A stretch of DNA of 8,425 nt from Mycobacterium sp. (GTDB taxonomy: Bacteria; Actinomycetota; Actinomycetes; Mycobacteriales; Mycobacteriaceae): positions 1 to 8,425 of the forward strand of contig VERS01000060.1 in NCBI GenBank assembly GCA_018882545.1, read 5' to 3'. The translations under genes and the position numbers were made by a program. Positions 1-8,425 of this stretch are shown in pieces (position 1 is the first letter of the stretch; each line of letters opens with the position of its first letter). The notes under the pieces were generated by a model. The model made no database searches, was not told the DNA's origin, and saw nothing but the letters and a program-made list of their open reading frames with translations.

Positions 1-519
1 TTCCTGATGTGCCTGTCCGACCGAGTGCTGGCCTACGGTGACTGCGCCATCGTCCCGGACCCGACGTCGGAGGAGCTGGCCGATATCGCGATCAGCTCCG
101 CGCGCACCGCGGCCCAGTTCGGTATCGAGCCGCGGGTGGCGATGCTGTCCTACTCCACCGGGGAGTCCGGCAGCGGAGCGGGTGTCGACAAGGTCCGCGC
201 CGCAACCGAACTCGTCCGGCAGCGCGAACCCGATCTGCTGGTGGAAGGGCCGATCCAGTACGACGCGGCGGTGGAACCGTCCGTCGCCGCCTCCAAGATG
301 CCGGATTCGCCGGTGGCCGGTAAGGCCACCGTGCTGATCTTTCCCGACCTCAACACCGGCAACAACACCTACAAGGCCGTGCAGCGCAGCGCCGGGGCCG
401 TGGCGATCGGACCGGTGCTGCAGGGCCTCAACAAACCCGTCAACGACCTGTCCAGAGGAGCGCTCGTGGAGGACATCGTCTATACCGTCGCGATCACCGC
501 GATCCAGGCTCAGAGGTAG
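1..519 (+). CDS. pta: Phosphate acetyltransferase, C-terminal part (5' end outside window)
   Basis: Converts acetyl-CoA plus phosphate to acetyl phosphate and CoA in the cytoplasm, feeding the acetate kinase encoded next. The frame is open from base 1, so this is the last 172 residues of a longer protein (the mycobacterial enzyme is about 690 residues); the ATG at 7 is an internal methionine. The visible part is the catalytic PTA_PTB domain. It shows the [12 protein letters not shown] stretch near visible residue 19, the [10 protein letters not shown] loop near 50, and the [11 protein letters not shown] signature near 115-125, followed by [19 protein letters not shown]. These are hallmark motifs of the phosphotransacetylase active site. 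The stop (517-519) is 2 nt before ackA, which indicates one operon. Identity is certain at family level; the N-terminal regulatory part cannot be judged. Confidence 0.96.
   Translation, partial: FLMCLSDRVLAYGDCAIVPDPTSEELADIAISSARTAAQFGIEPRVAMLSYSTGESGSGAGVDKVRAATELVRQREPDLLVEGPIQYDAAVEPSVAASKMPDSPVAGKATVLIFPDLNTGNNTYKAVQRSAGAVAIGPVLQGLNKPVNDLSRGALVEDIVYTVAITAIQAQR
512..516 (+). promoter_or_regulatory. Ribosome binding site of ackA
   Basis: AGAGG lies at the very end of pta, 5 nt before the ackA ATG at 522 and abutting the pta stop codon. Placing the ackA Shine-Dalgarno inside pta suggests translational coupling of the two genes. Confidence 0.6.
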
Positions 520-521
520 CG

Positions 522-1709
522 ATGGCCGGCACCGTCCTGGTTCTCAACTCCGGGTCCTCATCACTGAAATACCAACTTGTGGAACCGGATTCCGGCACTT
601 CGGTCTTCGATGGGATTGTCGAGCGGATCGGGGAGGAGACCTCCAAGGCAACCCTGCGGCTCGGCGAGGTCAAGCTCGAGCGCGAGGGCCGGGTGGCCGA
701 CCACGAGGCCGCGCTGCGGCTGGCCTTCGATCTGGTCGCCGAGGCCGGGGAGAGCCTGGACAGTCTGGGGTTGGTCGCCGTCGGCCACCGCGTGGTCCAC
801 GGCGGTCCGAAGCTGTTCCGGCCCAGCGTCGTCGACGACGCGCTGGTCGAGGAGTTGCGCGACCTCGCCCCGCTGGCACCGCTGCACAACCCGCCCGCGG
901 TGCTGGGCATCGAGGTGGCCCGGAAAGTGCTGCCCGACCTGCCGCACGTGGCGGTGTTCGACACTGCGTTCTTCCACGACCTGCCTGCCGAGGCGGCCAC
1001 CTACGCCATCGACAGTGAGGTCGCGGCGAGGTGGCGGATCCGACGCTACGGGTTCCACGGCACCTCGCACGAGTTCGTCAGCCGCCAGGCCGCGGAGTTC
1101 CTCGGCGCGCCGGTGGACTCCCTGAACCAGATCGTGCTACACCTGGGTAACGGAGCGTCGGCCTCGGCGATCGCCGCGGGCCGGCCGATCGACACCTCGA
1201 TGGGCCTGACCCCGATGGAAGGGCTGGTGATGGGCACCCGGGCCGGGGACATCGACGCCGGGGTGATCAGTTACCTGGCCCGCACCGCCGACATGGACAT
1301 CGACGAGATCGAGACCATGCTCAACAGACGCTCCGGGATGTTCGGGATGAGCGGAGACGGCGATATGCGGGCGGTCCAGAAGCGCATCGAGGCCGGCGAC
1401 CCGGCTGCGCAGAACGCCTACGCCGTCTACATCCACCGGCTGCGCAAGTACGTCGGCGCCTACCTGGCACTGCTCGGCTATGCCGACGTGATCAGCTTCA
1501 CCGCCGGCGTCGGCGAGAACGACGCTAAAGTCCGCCACGACGCCCTGGCCGGGATGAGCAGACTGGGAATCGAACTCGACGACAGCCTCAACGGCAGCCC
1601 GTCGCGCGGGGCGCGGCGGATCTCCGCGGCGAACTCGCCGACCACGGTGCTGGTCATCCCGACCGATGAGGAGTTGGCGATCGCCCGCGCCGCGGTGACG
1701 GTGGTCTAG
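522..1709 (+). CDS. ackA: Acetate kinase
   Basis: Interconverts acetyl phosphate + ADP and acetate + ATP, completing the Pta-AckA route. The 395-residue product has the normal family length (about 385-400). The ASKHA-fold signatures are all present: [10 protein letters not shown] near residues 7-16 with N9; GHRVVHGG at 88-95 with R90; HNPP at 122-125; FDTAF with D147; YGFHGTSH at 176-183 with H179; HLGNGAS at 207-213; [14 protein letters not shown] at 234-247 with R240; FTAGVGEN at 326-333; and a C-terminal TDEEL containing the conserved Glu (383/384). These correspond to the substrate and catalytic residues known in Methanosarcina and E. coli AckA, so the enzyme should be active. The start at 522 is set by the AGAGG site and the 2-nt gap to pta. 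The gene ends at a TAG about 40 nt before a strong hairpin. Confidence 0.98.
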   Translation: MAGTVLVLNSGSSSLKYQLVEPDSGTSVFDGIVERIGEETSKATLRLGEVKLEREGRVADHEAALRLAFDLVAEAGESLDSLGLVAVGHRVVHGGPKLFRPSVVDDALVEELRDLAPLAPLHNPPAVLGIEVARKVLPDLPHVAVFDTAFFHDLPAEAATYAIDSEVAARWRIRRYGFHGTSHEFVSRQAAEFLGAPVDSLNQIVLHLGNGASASAIAAGRPIDTSMGLTPMEGLVMGTRAGDIDAGVISYLARTADMDIDEIETMLNRRSGMFGMSGDGDMRAVQKRIEAGDPAAQNAYAVYIHRLRKYVGAYLALLGYADVISFTAGVGENDAKVRHDALAGMSRLGIELDDSLNGSPSRGARRISAANSPTTVLVIPTDEELAIARAAVTVV

Positions 1710-1747
1710 ATGTCTGGTTTCCCCGCGGGCGGTGGTCTGGTTCCCCG

Positions 1748-1807
1748 GTGAGCAGACATAAACGCCCCGCGACACGCCGTGTCTCGGGGTCGTTTATGTC
1801 TGCTCGC
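1748..1807. terminator. Long palindromic bidirectional terminator between ackA and pknG
   Basis: Perfect 14-bp arms AGCAGACATAAACG (1751-1764) and its complement (1791-1804) continue inward through CCCC/GGGG (1765-1768 with 1786-1789, T1790 bulged), one C/T mismatch, and GACAC/GTGTC (1771-1775 with 1779-1783) around a 3-nt loop. Outward pairing extends to 1748/1807 with one G.U. The stem is about 24-27 bp. It lies between convergent genes, 38 nt after the ackA stop and about 15 nt beyond the pknG stop. There is no T-tract on either side, as is common for mycobacterial hairpin terminators. Its position and symmetry support a role in ending both transcripts. Confidence 0.85.
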
Positions 1808-1821
1808 GGGGCAGGGCGACC

Positions 1822-5039
<3,218 letters not shown>

Positions 5040-5048
5040 CAGCCCTCT
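5040..5048 (-). promoter_or_regulatory. Ribosome binding site of glnH
   Basis: The minus-strand sequence between glnX and glnH reads TAGAGGGCTG then ATG. AGAGGG overlaps the glnX TAG stop and is 4-5 nt from the glnH start, tying glnH translation to the end of glnX. Confidence 0.5.
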
Positions 5049-6366
5049 ACCGGTACTCGCTCATCCTCGGCCACAAGCCCAGCGCCACCGCCACCGCCGC
5101 GCTCACCGACAGCGCCGCCCCGCCAACGGTCGTACCCGACAATACCCGCCGAGCCGACTGGATGTCCGACCTCAGTTGGGTGCGGCTCTCCTGAATGCCC
5201 TGTGCCAGAGCGTCGTTCAACTTATCGAAGGCGGGAGTGGAGTCGTCCTCGCCGGTTCCCAGTGCCACCTGGGTGGCGGCCTGGTAGTTGCCGACGGCGA
5301 TGTAGTCGTTGATCCGCACATCGGCCTGCCGCCACCGCTCCAGCAACTGGTCGGCCTGGGCCAGACCGCTTTTGTCCACATTGTCCGCACTGGCCAGGTA
5401 GTCCGCCAACTGCTGGCGCATCGTATCGACGCGCTGGTAGTAGGAGCGCTTGCGGACATCCTCGTCGCCGCGCCGGACCAGCGACAGCGTCTCGTCGGCC
5501 CGCGCCTGCTGGGCGGTGATGGCCAGGTTGGTGACCGTACGCAGCGAATCGGCGGCGGTGTTCTTCGCGGAGCGACTGCCCGCCGTGGAGATGGCCAGTG
5601 CGGTGCCGACCCAGAAGATCATCACCGCGATCGCGATGCCGCCGACCACCAGGCCGATGTTGACCATCCGCTTGGTCCGCCGCGCCAGCCAGCGGTGGGC
5701 GTAGAGCCCGAAACCCAGGGTCACGGCGACGATGATGATCACCGGAGCCGGGATCGACGCCGATGCGGTGGTCTCGGCGTCGACCCGTGCCGAGGTGGCC
5801 TCATACAGCCGTTGCGCGTCGGGCAGGATGGTGTCCTGCATCAGCCCGGATGCCTCCGACAGGTACGACGAGCCGACCGGGTTGCCCATCCGGTTGTTGG
5901 TGCGGGCGGTCTCGATCAGTCCGGTGTACACCGCCAGACGGGCGTTGATTCGGCCCAGCAGTTCGACCAGCGGCGGGTCGGTCAAGCCGCTGGAAGACCG
6001 GGTGACCGCCACGGCGGCCTCGGTGATGGCCTGCTCATAGCGTTGCCGGACCGCCCGTGGTTCCGAGCCGGCGATGAAGGCCGTCGCCGCTGCCGCGTCG
6101 GCCACCGACAGCGTGGTGTAGAGCTGGCCGGCGGCGAAGGCGAGCGGTTCGGTCTGCTCGAGCACCGCGGTCAGCTGATTCTGCCGCTCGTTGATGGTGG
6201 TGGAGATGGCGAACGCGCTGAGGATCCCGAGCATGGCCAGGACCACGCCGATCGTCAGAATCCGCCCGGGTGTGGTGTTGACGAACCACCACCGCGGGTG
6301 GGCGGGCTCGGTCGGCGTCCGCTGTGCCAACGGTTCGGTCGACGGATGCGCCAGTTCGACGGTCAC
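5047..6366 (-). CDS. glnX: Four-helix membrane signal transducer GlnX
   Basis: Membrane protein homologous to mycobacterial GlnX (Rv0412c), which links the GlnH sensor outside the cell to PknG inside. The 439-residue product has four predicted transmembrane helices: about 35-57, 206-224, 236-260 and 412-431. Two large, mostly helical, Ala/Gln-rich extracytoplasmic regions (58-205 and 261-411) resemble four-helix-bundle sensor domains. The N-terminus (1-34), the basic HRWLARRTKRM loop (224-234) and a short C-tail would face the cytoplasm, where PknG could be contacted. It is the first gene of the glnX-glnH-pknG operon. The GTG at 6366 is the only usable start: a stop codon lies four codons further upstream. 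It is preceded by GAGGT at a 9-nt spacing. The product contains no kinase, HAMP or permease signature. Confidence 0.9.
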   Translation of the reverse strand: MTVELAHPSTEPLAQRTPTEPAHPRWWFVNTTPGRILTIGVVLAMLGILSAFAISTTINERQNQLTAVLEQTEPLAFAAGQLYTTLSVADAAAATAFIAGSEPRAVRQRYEQAITEAAVAVTRSSSGLTDPPLVELLGRINARLAVYTGLIETARTNNRMGNPVGSSYLSEASGLMQDTILPDAQRLYEATSARVDAETTASASIPAPVIIIVAVTLGFGLYAHRWLARRTKRMVNIGLVVGGIAIAVMIFWVGTALAISTAGSRSAKNTAADSLRTVTNLAITAQQARADETLSLVRRGDEDVRKRSYYQRVDTMRQQLADYLASADNVDKSGLAQADQLLERWRQADVRINDYIAVGNYQAATQVALGTGEDDSTPAFDKLNDALAQGIQESRTQLRSDIQSARRVLSGTTVGGAALSVSAAVAVALGLWPRMSEYR

Positions 6367-6375
6367 CTCCGGCGG

Positions 6376-6380
6376 ACCTC
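6376..6380 (-). promoter_or_regulatory. Ribosome binding site of glnX
   Basis: Minus-strand GAGGT, 9 nt before the GTG at 6366. A second GGAG abuts the GTG itself but is too close to be the functional site. Confidence 0.5.
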
Positions 6381-6419
6381 ACTCCCCGTGCAACATGCGC
6401 CTGAAATATCTATGAGTAA

Positions 6420-6425
6420 AGTCTA
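6420..6425 (-). promoter_or_regulatory. Candidate -10 element for the glnX-glnH-pknG operon
   Basis: The minus strand reads TAGACT, fitting TANNNT, within an AT-rich island (6401-6427, about 70% A+T) in otherwise GC-rich DNA. Transcription would begin near 6413, leaving a leader of about 47 nt that contains the glnX Shine-Dalgarno. No clear -35 was seen, so this is tentative. Confidence 0.35.
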
Positions 6426-6484
6426 AGAGCCGCCCCAGCCTGTTGGGATGGGTTTGAGTCGGACCCGCCTCAGCGGGGCACGCC

Positions 6485-6490
6485 TATCCT
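6485..6490 (+). promoter_or_regulatory. -10 element of mutT3, leaderless start
   Basis: TATCCT fits the mycobacterial TANNNT -10 and lies 7 nt before the GTG at 6498, so transcription should begin at or next to the start codon. No Shine-Dalgarno is present, consistent with a leaderless mRNA. The CCCGC/GCGGG hairpin at 6464-6477 lies just upstream. Confidence 0.6.
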
Positions 6491-6497
6491 GAAACCC

Positions 6498-7082
6498 GTG
6501 CGAGGTGATGGCGACGGCTGGGTGTTCTCCGAGTCCGGCACCCGCCACTGGGGCGTACACGGTGCGGCCGGTCTGCTGCTGCGCGCGCCCTGGCATGACG
6601 GCACCCCGGCGATACTGCTTCAGCACCGCGCACCCTGGAGCCACCAGGGCGGCACCTGGGGGTTGCCGGGCGGTGCGCTGGACAGTCATGAGCACGCCCA
6701 CGACGCGGCGGTGCGGGAAGCCTTCGAGGAAGCCGGTCTGGTACCGGATCAGATCCTGGTGCGGGTCAGCCTCGTCACCGCCACGGTTGCCGGGCCGAGG
6801 GGGCCGATCTGGACCTACACCACGGTGGTGGCAGACGCCGCCGAACTGCTGCAGACCGTGCCCAACGGGGAGAGCGCCGAACTGCGGTGGGTACCCGAAG
6901 GTCTGGTGGCCGATCTACCGCTGCATCCGGCCTTCGCCAGCAGCTGGGAGTTGCTGCGGACCAGCGCAACCGCTCCGCCGCACGACTGCCGGATGCAACG
7001 ACCGCACACCGTCGTCATCGAAGAGGAGATCTTTGCCTGGTGCAGCCCGGGTGTCGGGGTCAGTCCGCCAGCGCCGCACTGA
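6498..7082 (+). CDS. mutT3: Nudix hydrolase MutT3
   Basis: Pyrophosphohydrolase of the Nudix family. Mycobacterial MutT3 (Rv0413) is annotated as a nucleotide-pool sanitiser acting on oxidised or other nucleoside triphosphates, but its true substrate is less certain. The 194-residue product carries a complete Nudix box from G59 to L81: G-x5-E65-x7-R73-E74-x2-E77-E78-x-G80-L81, giving the metal-binding glutamates. The surrounding stretches [26 protein letters not shown] and ESAELRWV match MutT3. The start is the GTG at 6498, chosen because of the -10 element 7 nt upstream; no ATG or GTG lies between it and the in-frame stop at 6417. The M. tuberculosis protein begins about a dozen residues earlier and ends slightly later. 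The 3' end overlaps convergent thiE by 23 bp. Confidence 0.93.
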   Translation: MRGDGDGWVFSESGTRHWGVHGAAGLLLRAPWHDGTPAILLQHRAPWSHQGGTWGLPGGALDSHEHAHDAAVREAFEEAGLVPDQILVRVSLVTATVAGPRGPIWTYTTVVADAAELLQTVPNGESAELRWVPEGLVADLPLHPAFASSWELLRTSATAPPHDCRMQRPHTVVIEEEIFAWCSPGVGVSPPAPH

Positions 7083-7749
7083 GCCGCCGCGCCGCCGCAC
7101 CCGGTTCGGCGGCCTCGGTGATGGCCCGGACCACCACGATCCGGCGGGCCCCGGCTTCGAGCACCTCATCGAGTCGCTGTTCGTCGATTCCGCCGACGGC
7201 GAACCACGGCTTATCGGGGCTCATCGAGACCACTGTGCGCACCAGATCCAGTCCAGGCACCGGGCGGCCCGGCTTGATCGGCGTCGGCCAGCACGGCCCG
7301 ACGCAGAAATAGTCCACATCGGCCATCAGCGCGCGTGCCACCTCGCCGCTTTCGTGGGCGGCCAGCCCGATGAGGGTCTGGGGGCCGACGATGTCGCGGG
7401 CGGCGGCCGGCGGCAGGTCGTCCTGGCCCAGCTGAAGCACATCGGCCCGCGCGGCCTGGGCGATATCGGCCCGGTCGTTGACCGCGACCAGCGCTCCGTG
7501 CCGCCGTGCCGATTCGGTGAGGATCTCCAGCGCGGCCAGCTCCGCCCGGACCGTCAGCGGGCCGAACCGCCGTTCGCCGGCTGAACCCTTGTCGCGGAGC
7601 TGGATGATGTCCACCCCGCCGGCCAGTACGGCATCGGCGAACTCAGCCAGATCGCCGCGTTCACGCCGGGCATCGGTGCACAGGTACAGCCGCGCGTCGC
7701 GCAGTGTCCTGCTGCCCGGACTCGGCGGCGGATGTTGCGGTGGGTGCAC
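7060..7749 (-). CDS. thiE: Thiamine-phosphate synthase
   Basis: Joins HMP pyrophosphate (the pyrimidine) and the thiazole phosphate to give thiamine phosphate, releasing pyrophosphate. The 229-residue product is a TIM-barrel of normal length. Signatures: YLCTD (22-26); IIQLRDK (48-54), which contacts the pyrophosphate; VNDRADIA (90-97) with N91/D92 for substrate and Mg2+; LGQDDLP (107-113); [14 protein letters not shown] (148-161) with T156 and K159; WFAVGGI (182-188); and [10 protein letters not shown] (201-210). The usual S-T-H after the barrel strand is A130-A131-H132. The proline-rich first 15 residues look like an extension with no catalytic role. The start is the GTG at 7749, supported by a -10 element 6 nt before it. 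It is divergent from the P-type ATPase-like gene; thiO/thiS/thiG are not adjacent in this window. Confidence 0.96.
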   Translation of the reverse strand: MHPPQHPPPSPGSRTLRDARLYLCTDARRERGDLAEFADAVLAGGVDIIQLRDKGSAGERRFGPLTVRAELAALEILTESARRHGALVAVNDRADIAQAARADVLQLGQDDLPPAAARDIVGPQTLIGLAAHESGEVARALMADVDYFCVGPCWPTPIKPGRPVPGLDLVRTVVSMSPDKPWFAVGGIDEQRLDEVLEAGARRIVVVRAITEAAEPGAAARRLSAALAD

Positions 7750-7755
7750 ACCGAG

Positions 7756-7761
7756 ACGCTA
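7756..7761 (-). promoter_or_regulatory. -10 element of thiE, leaderless start
   Basis: The minus strand reads TAGCGT (TANNNT) followed by 6 nt and then the GTG at 7749. This spacing predicts a leaderless thiE transcript and leaves no room for a 5' leader such as a TPP riboswitch. Its first bases overlap the left arm of the inverted repeat. Confidence 0.55.
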
Positions 7762-7807
7762 ACGGCTGGCCTGCCCGGGCGCCGGACAGGCACCGCTCGA
7801 GCCGTTA
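7760..7807. repeat. Nested inverted repeat between divergent promoters
   Basis: The outer arms TAACGGCT (7760-7767) and AGCCGTTA (7800-7807) are perfect 8-bp complements. Inside them is a hairpin: GCCTG (7769-7773) pairs with CAGGC (7787-7791), and after one C/A mismatch CCGG (7775-7778) pairs with CCGG (7782-7785) around a 3-nt loop. The outer left arm overlaps the thiE -10; the right arm falls about 25-32 nt before the expected start of the divergent gene. This position suits an operator shared by both promoters, but no regulator is known from the sequence. Confidence 0.6.
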
Positions 7808-7819
7808 ACTTTCGGGCGT

Positions 7820-7825
7820 TAGGCT
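7820..7825 (+). promoter_or_regulatory. -10 element of the P-type ATPase-like gene, leaderless start
   Basis: TAGGCT (TANNNT) is followed by 6 nt and the ATG at 7832, mirroring the thiE arrangement. No Shine-Dalgarno precedes the ATG (CGGAAA only), consistent with a leaderless message. Confidence 0.55.
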
Positions 7826-7831
7826 CGGAAA

Positions 7832-8425
7832 ATGACAGCGTGGGAGGGGCTGGTGGGACATGCGCTGCGCACCCCACTGCGGGCCGCCTCGGCTGGAGTC
7901 GGTCTGACTGTCAGGACCACCGCGGTGGCGGCCCACCTGGCCGGGTCCGTGGCGTTGGCGGGGGTTTCCGCCGCCACCCGCGCCGGCGGCGGGGCACTGG
8001 ACGTCGTCCCCGGCGTTCGGAGTGCGGCCCGCACGGTCGCCGGTCTGGCCGTCGAGGCCGCGGGTGGGCCACCGGCGCGGCGCCGCAGCCGCCGTGGCGA
8101 CCGGCACTGGATCGAGGTGCGCGGACTCGCCGGCCCCGGCGCCGACGCGATCGCCGAGGAGGTGCTGGAGTCGGTGCGCGCGGCGCCCGGCGTCACCGCC
8201 GCGGTGCTCAACCGGCCGGTGGCGCGACTGGTCGTCACGGTCGCCCCCGACGCCGCCGGCGATCTGACGGCTGTGGTCGATGCGGCCGAGCGTCGGGTTC
8301 ACCGCCGTCAACGCCACCGTCCGCTGACCCTGCCCGGCGACGACGCGGCACTGCTGGCCCGGGCGCTCGGTGTGGCGGCAGCTGCCACCAGCCTGGGTCT
8401 GTCGCTGGCCGGTGCGGCGGTCCGG
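7832..8425 (+). CDS. N-terminal part of a CtpH/CtpI-like P-type ATPase (3' end outside window)
   Basis: The frame from the ATG at 7832 stays open for 198 codons to the window edge, so the gene continues beyond it. Visible parts: an Ala/Gly-rich N-terminus with weakly amphipathic stretches (about 10-76); a basic patch RRRSRRGDRH (83-92); and a ferredoxin-like, HMA-type segment (about 93-155) containing WIEVRGLAGPGADAIAEE, PGVTAAVLNRPVARLVV and DLTAVVDAAERR. A hydrophobic Ala/Leu-rich stretch then begins near 174 and runs to the edge, probably the first membrane helices. This layout resembles the long N-terminus of the very large mycobacterial ATPases CtpH and CtpI, whose substrate is not firmly known. 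The HMA-like segment lacks the CxxC metal motif. The catalytic DKTG and ATP-binding domain are out of view, so the ATPase call is by resemblance and the choice between CtpH and CtpI is open. Confidence 0.72.
   Translation, partial: MTAWEGLVGHALRTPLRAASAGVGLTVRTTAVAAHLAGSVALAGVSAATRAGGGALDVVPGVRSAARTVAGLAVEAAGGPPARRRSRRGDRHWIEVRGLAGPGADAIAEEVLESVRAAPGVTAAVLNRPVARLVVTVAPDAAGDLTAVVDAAERRVHRRQRHRPLTLPGDDAALLARALGVAAAATSLGLSLAGAAVR

Noticed and set aside
6464..6477. CCCGC-CTCA-GCGGG hairpin as a terminator
   Set aside because: A 5-bp stem is weak, it lies upstream of the mutT3 start between divergent genes, and no transcript is expected to end there.
6450..6497. GGGTTT ... AAACCC inverted repeat upstream of mutT3
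   Set aside because: Arms of only 6 bp with 36 nt between them; expected by chance and without extension.
6505..7584. 359-codon + strand open frame overlapping mutT3 and thiE
   Set aside because: Runs out of frame through mutT3 and antisense through thiE; the composition is Arg/Pro-rich noise, while both overlapped genes have complete family signatures.
7750..7831. TPP riboswitch upstream of thiE
   Set aside because: The space is only 82 bp, I find no CTGAGA or ACCTGA core on either strand, and the thiE -10 sits 6 nt from the start codon.
7805..8317. 170-codon minus-strand open frame at the right end
   Set aside because: Antisense to the ctp-like frame, which has a promoter, a start and a domain-like sequence; the minus frame has no recognisable features.

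Overview
The window is high-GC DNA from an actinobacterium. The proteins and their order (pta-ackA, then pknG-glnH-glnX on the other strand, then mutT3 and thiE) match the well-known mycobacterial block around pknG. The PknG, ThiE and MutT3 sequences resemble the Mycobacterium tuberculosis and M. smegmatis proteins throughout but differ at many positions. The source is therefore most likely a non-tuberculous Mycobacterium/Mycolicibacterium species. This rests on recalled family sequences, not on a search.

Layout. Positions 1-519 (+) hold the C-terminal part of phosphate acetyltransferase (pta), followed 2 nt later by acetate kinase (ackA, 522-1709, +). Together they form the acetyl-CoA/acetyl-phosphate/acetate overflow pathway. 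A roughly 60-bp near-perfect palindrome (1748-1807) separates ackA from the convergent pknG and is the obvious bidirectional terminator. The minus strand then carries a tight operon transcribed glnX (6366-5047), glnH (5039-4071), pknG (4071-1822). GlnH is a lipoprotein amino-acid sensor, GlnX is a four-helix membrane protein, and PknG is a soluble kinase with rubredoxin and TPR domains. In mycobacteria these three form a signalling chain that reads extracellular aspartate/glutamate and controls 2-oxoglutarate/glutamate metabolism through GarA.

Rightwards from the glnX promoter region lies mutT3 (6498-7082, +), a Nudix hydrolase. It overlaps tail-to-tail with thiE (7749-7060, -), thiamine-phosphate synthase. 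Divergent from thiE, an open-ended reading frame starts at 7832 (+). It looks like the N-terminal, HMA-like part of a large mycobacterial CtpH/CtpI-type P-type ATPase. In M. tuberculosis this position is held by thiO-thiS-thiG, so the gene order differs here.

Most notable observations: three genes (mutT3, thiE, the ctp-like gene) appear to have leaderless starts, each with a TANNNT -10 element 6-7 nt before the start codon. A nested inverted repeat sits between the two divergent promoters. ThiE carries Ala where the family usually has a phosphate-contacting Ser. PknG has extra cysteines and a proline next to key motifs. GlnX looks like an internal tandem duplication. No mobile element, CRISPR array, tRNA or rRNA was seen, and no wholly new multi-gene system is evident. 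The window is mainly conserved core-genome content.
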